DNA of 64,000 bases from Rhodococcus rhodnii (GTDB taxonomy: Bacteria; Actinomycetota; Actinomycetes; Mycobacteriales; Pseudonocardiaceae), in contig JOAA01000013.1 in assembly GCA_000720375.1 (NCBI GenBank), positions 372,001 to 436,000 on the forward strand. The letters are read 5' to 3'. Below the pieces are notes generated by a model. That model did not search any database. It had not been told where the DNA came from and saw only the letters and a list, made by a program, of their open reading frames with translations. Of this stretch, positions 57,592 to 64,000 are shown piece after piece. The position numbers and the translations under genes were made by a program. The stretch's first letter is position 1; each line of letters begins with the position of its first letter.

Positions 57592-58614
57592 TCACGGCTC
57601 ATCCAACGCCCACAACTGCGGCCGCTCGCCATAGGTGACCACGTTCAGCACACCGTTCACGCACCGCGGCGGCGACGCACTGCCCGTCCCAACCTGAAGC
57701 ACCTGGACTGTGTCGTCCCCTGGTGTCCAGCGCACCAACTCCCCTTTCTGCTCCGCGCCCGTCGGCTTGCTCAGCCAATAGATCCGGCCACCACAGGCAT
57801 GCACGTCCAAGGCCGTGGCGTCCAACGTGATCTCCCGGTTCTCCCGCCGCGCCACCAACGGCCCAGGATGCAGCACGCCCACCTCGTACGGCGGGAAATC
57901 CGCGGTCAGCTCCCAATCCGCGGTGCGCACCAGCACCGCGGCACGGCACGCCCGCTCCCCGGTGATCAACTCCTGCGCGGTGAACGGCGGCGTCAGCTGA
58001 AACCACCGCGCACAATGGTGGTCCGGCCTGGTTTCGCGCCACTGCACTCCGTCCAGTTCGCTGGTCAGCAACGAAATCGCCCACCCCGGCGGGGAACAGT
58101 GCATGAGGACGGGCTTGAGGGTCGAGGCGTCCAGGATCATCAGGCACTGGTCGTCTTGCTGCACGACGACCGCGCCGACCGCGTGCGCCACCAACGCCGT
58201 CTTCGGCCCGGCGAACTCACCGGTCAGCCCACCCGTTGCCGCGTCCACAGTGGACACGCGGCCGGTGTTGTTCTCGTGCACGACCACGCGCGCGCCTTCC
58301 AGCGTGGCGGTCAGCCGTTCCTGGCCTCGCGCGAGGACCACGCCGGAGTCGTTCACCAGCGCGTGCGCCCCGTCTGGCGCCGTGATCGGAAACAACGCGC
58401 GTTCTTGGTCCACAGCCGATCGGTGTGGGTGCTCGATCGCCGCGGGCAGCGACACCGATCGCCAGCCAAGGCCGCTGAGCGGCACTCTCTTGGCCTGTTC
58501 CACCTGGAGCGCAGGTGGCGCCGGGTCACGAGGCGGCGGCGGATCGCGCAAGACAAGCACAGCGACCACCACGACCGCGGCCAGAGCCACCGCACCGATC
58601 CATCCCCTACGCAT
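57592..58614 (-). CDS. Membrane-anchored PQQ-like beta-propeller protein
   Basis: About 340 residues. One N-terminal membrane helix (WIGAVALAAVVVVAVLVL) and a Pro-rich linker precede an extracellular domain with propeller-like blades (DGAHALVNDSGVVLARGQER, VSTVDAATGGLTGEFAGP). Four or more Cys residues in the second half could form disulfides. No enzyme motif is visible. A GTG at 58668 in frame would add 18 residues, but those codons have A/T-rich third positions unlike the gene, so I prefer the ATG at 58614. An AT-rich divergent promoter region lies between it and the ANTAR-GAF gene. Confidence 0.8.
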   Translation of the reverse strand: MRRGWIGAVALAAVVVVAVLVLRDPPPPRDPAPPALQVEQAKRVPLSGLGWRSVSLPAAIEHPHRSAVDQERALFPITAPDGAHALVNDSGVVLARGQERLTATLEGARVVVHENNTGRVSTVDAATGGLTGEFAGPKTALVAHAVGAVVVQQDDQCLMILDASTLKPVLMHCSPPGWAISLLTSELDGVQWRETRPDHHCARWFQLTPPFTAQELITGERACRAAVLVRTADWELTADFPPYEVGVLHPGPLVARRENREITLDATALDVHACGGRIYWLSKPTGAEQKGELVRWTPGDDTVQVLQVGTGSASPPRCVNGVLNVVTYGERPQLWALDEP

Positions 58615-58793
58615 GCCGTCAACCCTGCCATGGGTGTTCGTCTGGGCTGATTCGTCTATTTTCGTCACAGTTGAATTTAATTGTGATCGTAGTCCTAATA
58701 GTAGTCGGTATAGGGTTCAACCAGTCGGTCGAGTCCAGCAGCGCGGCGAACCCGGCGCCTCCTTGTCATGGGTGCACGATCAAGGGAGCGTGT

Positions 58794-59603
58794 GTGTCGC
58801 TTGCAAACCAGATCTCCGACGACGCAGCTCGGCTGCGCCGTGAACTGTTCGACCTCAAGGCGGCGTTGCGGTCACGGCCGCTGATCGCCCGTGCCCTCGG
58901 CCTGCTGCAGGGACGGTACGACCTCGCCGACGACATGGCGTTCACGCTGATGCGCGACTCCGCCCAACGACACAACCTCAAGCTGTCCACGCTGGCGTCT
59001 GCCTTGCTGGCCGCGAAACCGCCCGCCAGCAGAGACTGGTTTCCCGGCCGGATCCGGCGTCTCACGCCGAAGGTCAGCTACCTGTCGGAGAGGCAGACCA
59101 ACCGCACGGCTGTGCTCAGCGCTTTTCTGAACGCCGTATTGGCGACGATGGACTCCGACGTCGGCGACCTCCAGCTGCTCGACCCGCTGACCGGTGCCCT
59201 GCAGTTGGAACAGCACCGTGGCCTGTCCGTCGAGTTCGTCGATTTCTTCGCGACCGTCACCGACGGCGACACCGCGTGTAGCGCGGCCCTGCGGCGGCGT
59301 CGACGCGTGGTGGTCACGGACGTCGCCAAGGATCCGATCTTCGCGGGCACGACGTCCGGCGAGGTGGTGCTGGACGCGGGTGTCCACTCTGTACAGAGCA
59401 CTCCCCTGGTTCTGCCGGGTGGCCGGTGCATGGCGATGGTGTCCACCCACTACGCCCGAAAAGGCCGCGCCCTGACCGGCGCGGAGGGTGTGCAGCTGGA
59501 CAAACTGGCGTTGGAAACCGCGCTGTGGCTGGACTGGCACCAACGCACAGTCGTGCTCGACGCGCTGGAACGCGTGCACCAAGAGGCGCTGCGGTCACGG
59601 TGA
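58794..59603 (+). CDS. ANTAR-GAF regulator with reversed domain order
   Basis: A 269-residue protein. Residues 12-72 look like an ANTAR RNA-binding domain (LKAALRSRPLIARALGLLQG, then DDMAFTLMRDSAQRHNLKLS). Residues of about 105-245 are a GAF sensor domain (VLATMDSDVGDLQLLDPLTG, VVVTDVAKDPIFAG, GVHSVQSTPLVLPGGRCMAM). Usually GAF precedes ANTAR, so the order is inverted. ANTAR proteins act as antiterminators by binding paired hairpins in leaders. The GTG at 58794 follows AAGGGAG. Its 3' end overlaps the convergent giant STAND gene by 9 bases, so the pairing may be accidental. Confidence 0.85.
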   Translation: MSLANQISDDAARLRRELFDLKAALRSRPLIARALGLLQGRYDLADDMAFTLMRDSAQRHNLKLSTLASALLAAKPPASRDWFPGRIRRLTPKVSYLSERQTNRTAVLSAFLNAVLATMDSDVGDLQLLDPLTGALQLEQHRGLSVEFVDFFATVTDGDTACSAALRRRRRVVVTDVAKDPIFAGTTSGEVVLDAGVHSVQSTPLVLPGGRCMAMVSTHYARKGRALTGAEGVQLDKLALETALWLDWHQRTVVLDALERVHQEALRSR

Positions 59604-62600
59604 TGGGACGTGGATCCACGCGGTGGCGTCGGTTTCCTTGATCGCCACGCTGACTTGCCGGTAGGCGCCGAGATCCGCGTTCGGATGCGGCCGGATCACG
59701 TTGTCGTAGAAGGTGGCCGACACGATGAACGCGACCGGGCTCGCCGACTCGTCCAGGGCCCGGCGCAGCGGAATCGCGTCGACCAGCCGGAACGCGAAGT
59801 TCACCGACGCACCCACCGGGCCGAGATCGTCCACGGACACCTCGCCGGAGTGCAGAGCGACCCGGAGTTTGAACCGTCGGCTCTCCGGCTGCGCGCGATT
59901 GTGCTCACGCACGGCCTCGACCAGCGCCTGCGGCAAGGCGTCCACGAACACCGCCTTGGCGACCGCAGCAGGCACCATGATCATCACTCCGTCGCCGCGG
60001 TCCTCGAACCGGCAGGCGTCCCAGTCGATGTCGGTACGGCGGAATGCCGACCGCAGTGCCCGGATCGGCCCATCCCGCAAGGTATGCGCGTCCGACGGGG
60101 CGACATCCACGACGAGGATGGCGGGTTCCTGAACGCTGGCCGTCCCCCGCTGATCGAGCGAGGCGAGCTTGGCCAGCACGGTGTCCGCGTCGGGATCGCC
60201 GAACTCGTGCAGCAGCTCAAGGGCGTGCTGCCAGGTCGATCGGGCTTTGGCCCGGTCGCCGAGCGCCTGGTAGGTGTCGCCGAGCCGGCTGAGGGTCACG
60301 GCCTCGCCGTACCGGTTGCCCGCGTCACGCGACAGCCGCAGCGCGGTCTCGTAGTGCTCCACCGCCTCGGGGAACTGACGCAGGCCGTGATGGACTTGGC
60401 CAAGTCCTTCCAGCGCAAGGCTTTCGCCGCCGCGGTTGTCCAGATCCCGGTACAGCTCACGGGCCGCCTTGAACTCGTCCAGCGCCTGCCGCAGCTCCCC
60501 GGTCTGCACCGCGCAGTCCGCTGACGTGACCAACGCGTCGGCTTCGCCGAGGCGATCGGAGTTGCGGCGGAACAGATCCAGCGCCACACGTGCGTGGAAC
60601 ACGGCTTCGTCCGTTTGGTTACGCCGCCCGTAGACCTTGCTGAGCGCGAGTTCCGAATGGGCCTCCCCCACTTCGTCCCGCAGTTCCCGGCACAGCCGCA
60701 ACGAGTGCTCGTAGTGCTTCACGGCCTCGGCGATCCGGCCGAACTGGCCGTGCACTCCCCCGAGGTTGCGGTGGATCTCCGCCTGGGCGTGCCGGTCGCC
60801 CGCTTGGTCCGCGGCACCCAGCGCGGTCTGCTGCACGGTCGCCAGGTCGTGCCAGAGTCCTTGCTGGTCAAGGAAAGGCGTGATCGCGGAGGCCAGCCGC
60901 CACGCGCGTTCGTCCAATCCGAGCTGGGCGGCCGAGTCGATCGCGGCGAGCAGCACCAGCCGCTCGGTGGCGAACCAGTGCCGGTCGCCGCGGCCGCTGC
61001 GCTCGATGTAGTGGTCGAGCACGCGGCGGATCGCGTCGTCTCGTTCCCAGTCCGAGTCGTTGGCCATCGCCTGCTCGTGCGCGTAGAGCCGGAGCAGGTC
61101 GTGGAATCGGTATCGCCCTGGCGTGTAGTGGTGGATCAGGTGCGCCACACAGACTTCCCGCAGGACCTGCTGCGCCTGCGGTTCAGTCAGATCCGTGATC
61201 GCGGCGACAGCGGCCAGGCCGATGTCCGGTCCGGGATGCAGGCCCAGCAACCGGAAAACCCGGGCGGACTCGGGACTGAGCGCCTGATAGGTCCACGAGA
61301 ACGCGGCACGGATGCTCGCGGACTCGTCGTCCCCGGCGAGCACGGCCAACCTGCTGTTGGCGTCGTTGAGCTCACTCGCCAAGACCTGCAGCGGGAATTC
61401 CGGGTGCGCTGCGGCGTGCGCGGCCACGATGCGCAAGGCCAACGGCAGCCCGCCGCAGTATCCGACCAGTTGCGCGGCCGCGCCGGGTTCCGCGTCGATG
61501 CGTTCGTCGCCGAGGCACCGTGCCAGCAATGTGAGCCCGGCGTTGCGGTCGAATACGTTGAGCGCGACCTGGACCGCGTCATTCTTGGCCACCAGATCGG
61601 CCAGCCGGGCGCGGCTGGTGACCAGCACGCGGCATTGCGCCGAGCCTGGCAGCAACGGCAGGACCTGCTCGGTGGAGCGCGCGTTGTCCAGCAGCACCAG
61701 CATCCGGCGGCCCGCGACGATGCTGCGGTACAGCGCGACACGTGCTTCGAGCTCCACCGGCATCGCCTGGCGGGAGACCCCGAGTGCGTCCAGGAACAGC
61801 AGCAGAGCCTCGGCAGGTTGGACCGGGCGGCCGGACGGGCTGAACCCGCGCAGGTCCACGTACAGCTGGCCGTCGGGGTAGCGGTCGGCGACCTGGTGGG
61901 CGAAGTTGACCGCCAGCGTGGTCTTGCCGGTCCCCGGTGCGCCGGTGATCAGGAAGACGCCGGCGTCCGGTGAGCTTTCCAGCCAGCCGAGTTCGGCTTC
62001 CCGGCCGACGAACGTCTTCACGCCGCGGGGCAGAGTGCGGGGTTTGAGCAGCCGCTGCCCGGTGCCCGCGATCGTGACCTCGGCGGTGTCCTCGATCGGC
62101 CGCGGCCAGACGGTGACCGTGATGAAGTCCGATTCCCGCAGCACTGTCGGCACGGGACTGCCCGCGTTGCGGCAGTCGCGCAGCGCCGAGGGGATGCCGC
62201 TGCCCTCGCCTTCCACCAGCCGCACCCATGACAGGACGTGCGCGAGCCGGTAGTTGCGTTTCTTGGACTGCCCGTTGAACTCGGTCAACTCGTGCGGTTC
62301 GCCTGCCGGGATGTCATGGCCGAGCCAGTCGCCGGGGCTGCTGATCTCGACGCGGTCGTCGAACACGCGAATGTGCACGCAGGAGTTGTCCTGCGAATAG
62401 TCCCGGTGCACCAACGCGTTCGCGATGATCTCGCGCACCGCGATCATCGGATAGGCATAGACCGGCACGGCTTGTGCGTGGTCCTCGCTGGGGCGTTCAC
62501 CGCGGCGGACGTGCTTGGCGACGAACTCACGCGCGTTGACGATCTGGTCGGTCACCGGGCCTTCGTAGGTCTCGCAGTCCCGCCGGTCGGAGCGGTCGAG

Positions 62601-63287
62601 GCCGTAGTACCGGACGCACTTGACCATCGCGGCCGAGCAGGCGAGGGTCGGGCTGCGGCCGAACAGCAGCACGCCGGTGCGGGTCAGCCCGCCGTCAGCC
62701 CACACTTCGATCTGGTCGAGGAACTGCTCTGAGGTGAGTCCTTCCGGGTACCTGCCGCTCACCTCAGGCCGCATCTGGGCACGGAAGTCGGCCAGCGCGT
62801 CGGCGTCCACAAGCGTCACTTCGGTCGGCTCGTCGAGGTACTGCAGCCCGCTGCCCGTCCTCTTGCGACGCGGCTCGACAGCGGCCGGCACCGGCGGGAA
62901 TCGCGCGGTAAGCGCGTCGACCAGTTCCCGCACTCCGCTCACCGGATCGGCGTAATACTTGGCCACTTTCGTTTTCACGGACAGCTGTTCGACGTAAGCT
63001 TGTTCGTCCATCTGAACGACGAATACGCGGTTGGCCCCGGCGTACCCGGCATTCACGATCTTGTGCGCCCAAGCGCTGCCGACCGATCTCGCGGTCGCGC
63101 ACAAAACGATGGGCACACCGGCCGACATCGCTTTCATCGCGTTGCCGATCCGCGATTCGCCGACGAGGACAGTGCCATCGTGGGTGACTTCGTACCCGGC
63201 ACCCCGCAGCGGCTCGGCGAGTTTTTCGGCGAGGTCCTCCTCACCCTCGGCGCAGACGACGTAAACCGGCTGCCGGATCATGGTCAT
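59595..63287 (-). CDS. TIR-like / RecG-type HATPase / NB-ARC / TPR / cyclase-like multidomain protein
   Basis: A 1230-residue protein with five recognisable parts. Residues 5-130 read as a TIR-like domain (PVYVVCAEGEEDLAEKLAEP, GYEVTHDGTVLVGESRIGNA) that lacks the usual catalytic Glu. Residues of about 160-395 resemble the C-terminal half of RecG-like regulators with HATPase_c_4 (AVREIIANALVHRDYSQDNS, RVEISSPGDWLG, LVEGEGSGIPSAL). An NB-ARC ATPase follows: NFVGRE-like TFVGREAELGW, Walker A GAPGTGKTTL (449-458), Walker B RMLVLLDNA, VLVTSRARL and CGGLPLALR. A winged helix ends RFHDLLRLYAHEQA. TPR repeats span about 830-1030, and 1055-1228 resembles a class III nucleotidyl cyclase (RGDG, SVNFAFRL). 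It overlaps the TIR gene by ATGA. A sensing NTPase in a conflict system is inferred. Confidence 0.88.
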   Translation of the reverse strand: MTMIRQPVYVVCAEGEEDLAEKLAEPLRGAGYEVTHDGTVLVGESRIGNAMKAMSAGVPIVLCATARSVGSAWAHKIVNAGYAGANRVFVVQMDEQAYVEQLSVKTKVAKYYADPVSGVRELVDALTARFPPVPAAVEPRRKRTGSGLQYLDEPTEVTLVDADALADFRAQMRPEVSGRYPEGLTSEQFLDQIEVWADGGLTRTGVLLFGRSPTLACSAAMVKCVRYYGLDRSDRRDCETYEGPVTDQIVNAREFVAKHVRRGERPSEDHAQAVPVYAYPMIAVREIIANALVHRDYSQDNSCVHIRVFDDRVEISSPGDWLGHDIPAGEPHELTEFNGQSKKRNYRLAHVLSWVRLVEGEGSGIPSALRDCRNAGSPVPTVLRESDFITVTVWPRPIEDTAEVTIAGTGQRLLKPRTLPRGVKTFVGREAELGWLESSPDAGVFLITGAPGTGKTTLAVNFAHQVADRYPDGQLYVDLRGFSPSGRPVQPAEALLLFLDALGVSRQAMPVELEARVALYRSIVAGRRMLVLLDNARSTEQVLPLLPGSAQCRVLVTSRARLADLVAKNDAVQVALNVFDRNAGLTLLARCLGDERIDAEPGAAAQLVGYCGGLPLALRIVAAHAAAHPEFPLQVLASELNDANSRLAVLAGDDESASIRAAFSWTYQALSPESARVFRLLGLHPGPDIGLAAVAAITDLTEPQAQQVLREVCVAHLIHHYTPGRYRFHDLLRLYAHEQAMANDSDWERDDAIRRVLDHYIERSGRGDRHWFATERLVLLAAIDSAAQLGLDERAWRLASAITPFLDQQGLWHDLATVQQTALGAADQAGDRHAQAEIHRNLGGVHGQFGRIAEAVKHYEHSLRLCRELRDEVGEAHSELALSKVYGRRNQTDEAVFHARVALDLFRRNSDRLGEADALVTSADCAVQTGELRQALDEFKAARELYRDLDNRGGESLALEGLGQVHHGLRQFPEAVEHYETALRLSRDAGNRYGEAVTLSRLGDTYQALGDRAKARSTWQHALELLHEFGDPDADTVLAKLASLDQRGTASVQEPAILVVDVAPSDAHTLRDGPIRALRSAFRRTDIDWDACRFEDRGDGVMIMVPAAVAKAVFVDALPQALVEAVREHNRAQPESRRFKLRVALHSGEVSVDDLGPVGASVNFAFRLVDAIPLRRALDESASPVAFIVSATFYDNVIRPHPNADLGAYRQVSVAIKETDATAWIHVPSP

Positions 63288-63670
63288 TTCATGGCCGCGA
63301 CAAGCGCGCGGACACCCTCATCCCAGTCGACAGTGAGGTCGACGTGCTTGATGTCGGCCAGGATCGCGGGCGCGTCACCGCCGGTCAGCCGAACTGGCAG
63401 CAGCCGCACACCCTTGCCACTGACCTGCCGGTGCAGCGCCGACATCCATTCCCGTTCCTGCCACGGACTGACCGAGGAATTCGGCGAATAACACAGCACC
63501 AGATACGCCGCATCAGTCAGGCCGTCGTTCATCTTCTGCACAACGGAATCACCGATCTGCAGTTCCCACGTGTCCAGCCAGACATCGTGACCATATAAGC
63601 GCAGGTCCAGAGCAAGACGCTCGGCTTCGGCATGATCGGTGCTGCGATAACTGATGAAGACCGCGGCCAT
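63284..63670 (-). CDS. TIR-domain protein
   Basis: A 128-residue single TIR domain. It begins AVFISYRSTDHAEAERLALD, then YGHDVWLDTWELQIGDSVVQ (the BB-loop region), LVLCYSPNSSVSPWQEREWM and a last helix. Glu74 in S-x-W-x-x-x-E corresponds to the NADase Glu of SARM1 and bacterial TIR effectors, so cleavage of NAD or synthesis of a cyclic nucleotide is possible. The ATG at 63670 follows GGGAGGG; an upstream in-frame start at 63763 has no similarity. Its stop overlaps the start of the giant STAND gene by four bases, so the two are translated together and probably work together. Confidence 0.9.
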   Translation of the reverse strand: MAAVFISYRSTDHAEAERLALDLRLYGHDVWLDTWELQIGDSVVQKMNDGLTDAAYLVLCYSPNSSVSPWQEREWMSALHRQVSGKGVRLLPVRLTGGDAPAILADIKHVDLTVDWDEGVRALVAAMK

Positions 63671-63911
63671 CGACCCTCCCATCCGGCAGGCCCAAGGATA
63701 GCCGTTCGGCCGTGCCGGAGTATGTCCTTCGCCACATCCCACACCTGACCGTGCACTGTCCACATCAGAGCCGCGCCCAGCATCCCTTTGTCACCCATGT
63801 GGACGATCCGTCGGGAGAATCGCGCCGTTCATTGCCCGGGTGACGACCTCTGACGTGGGCGAACGCCCGGGAGGTAAGGTGCAGGAGAATCGGCGATTCA
63901 GGAGTGCGAAC

Positions 63912-64000
63912 GTGGCCAGGCGACGGGATGCTCTTGCCGCTCGGCGTGCAGCGTGCGGCTACTCCCGGGAATCCCTCGGCTTGAGGGTGGGTATCGACTT
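63912..64000 (+). CDS. XRE-family regulator, N-terminal part (cut by window edge)
   Basis: The GTG at 63912 follows GGAG and begins ARRRDALAARRAACGYSRES, then LGLRVGID. This matches the start of actinobacterial XRE-type proteins in which an R-R-x-x-L-x-x-R-R-x-x-G-x-S-x-x-x-L pattern forms the first helices of the helix-turn-helix. Only about 29 residues are visible and the rest lies outside the window. It is divergent from the TIR/STAND operon with a 241-base gap that likely holds both promoters, so it may regulate that operon; that is inference. Confidence 0.7.
   Translation, partial: MARRRDALAARRAACGYSRESLGLRVGID

Noticed and set aside
58668..58793. A start at 58668 for the propeller protein
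   Set aside because: The 18 extra codons have A/T-rich third positions unlike the gene and look like promoter sequence, so 58614 is preferred.

Overview
The window is high-GC actinomycete chromosome. Coding thirds are strongly G/C-biased, GTG and TTG starts are common, and 4-base stop/start overlaps are frequent. Regulators are dense (TetR, MocR, WYL, PadR, Lrp, XRE and two ECF sigma factors), alongside F420-type oxidoreductases and secreted glycan and protein hydrolases. The block at 50.6-54.6 kb (histidine phosphatase, uppP, aldo/keto reductase, beta-propeller lipoprotein, DUF5703) resembles a conserved actinobacterial neighbourhood that I recall around Rv2135c-Rv2138 of Mycobacterium tuberculosis. 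Together this suggests a soil actinomycete, possibly Pseudonocardiaceae (Amycolatopsis/Kibdelosporangium-like). That placement is inference.

Layout. 0-9 kb holds small regulators and stress genes: a TetR/GNAT/P-loop operon, a VOC protein, a Cys-cluster/pentapeptide protein, a DUF3558 lipoprotein, an ECF sigma factor with a C-terminal repeat domain and a GyrI-like partner, DUF488, a SnoaL/WYL divergent pair around a palindrome, and a SigG-like sigma factor. 9-20 kb carries detoxification and efflux genes: alcohol dehydrogenase, deazaflavin-dependent oxidoreductase, epoxide hydrolase and two MFS pumps, each near a regulator. It includes a TetR with tetO-like operators and a MocR/PhzF/MFS group with shared boxes. 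A degenerate repeat tract lies at 15.8-16.6 kb. 20-28 kb has a tightly overlapped operon (DrrAB-type ABC exporter, SNF2 helicase, SWIM protein), a PadR group, and a chitinase behind DasR-type (dre) sites.

28-37 kb holds TetR/SDR, an AlkZ-like winged-helix protein, thioesterase, nitronate monooxygenase, an orphan FtsX permease, a solitary tyrosine recombinase and two methyltransferases. 37-50 kb is exported and catabolic: a 1426-residue GH92 protein, two luciferase-like monooxygenases, a Uma2 nuclease-like protein, an S8 protease, a beta-helix protein and its divergent zinc-finger TetR. 50-58.6 kb is the conserved envelope/housekeeping block plus HD, D-2-hydroxyacid dehydrogenase and M15-type peptidase genes.

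The most striking locus is 58.8-63.7 kb. A small TIR protein with an intact catalytic-type Glu overlaps by four bases a 1230-residue protein. The large protein reads as degenerate TIR, RecG-like HATPase, NB-ARC/STAND NTPase, TPR array, then a class III nucleotidyl-cyclase-like domain. A convergent ANTAR-GAF gene with reversed domain order adjoins it and an XRE gene begins beyond it. By analogy with other TIR/STAND modules this is a candidate immune or conflict system. That role is inferred, not shown. I see no tRNA, rRNA, CRISPR array or complete insertion sequence.
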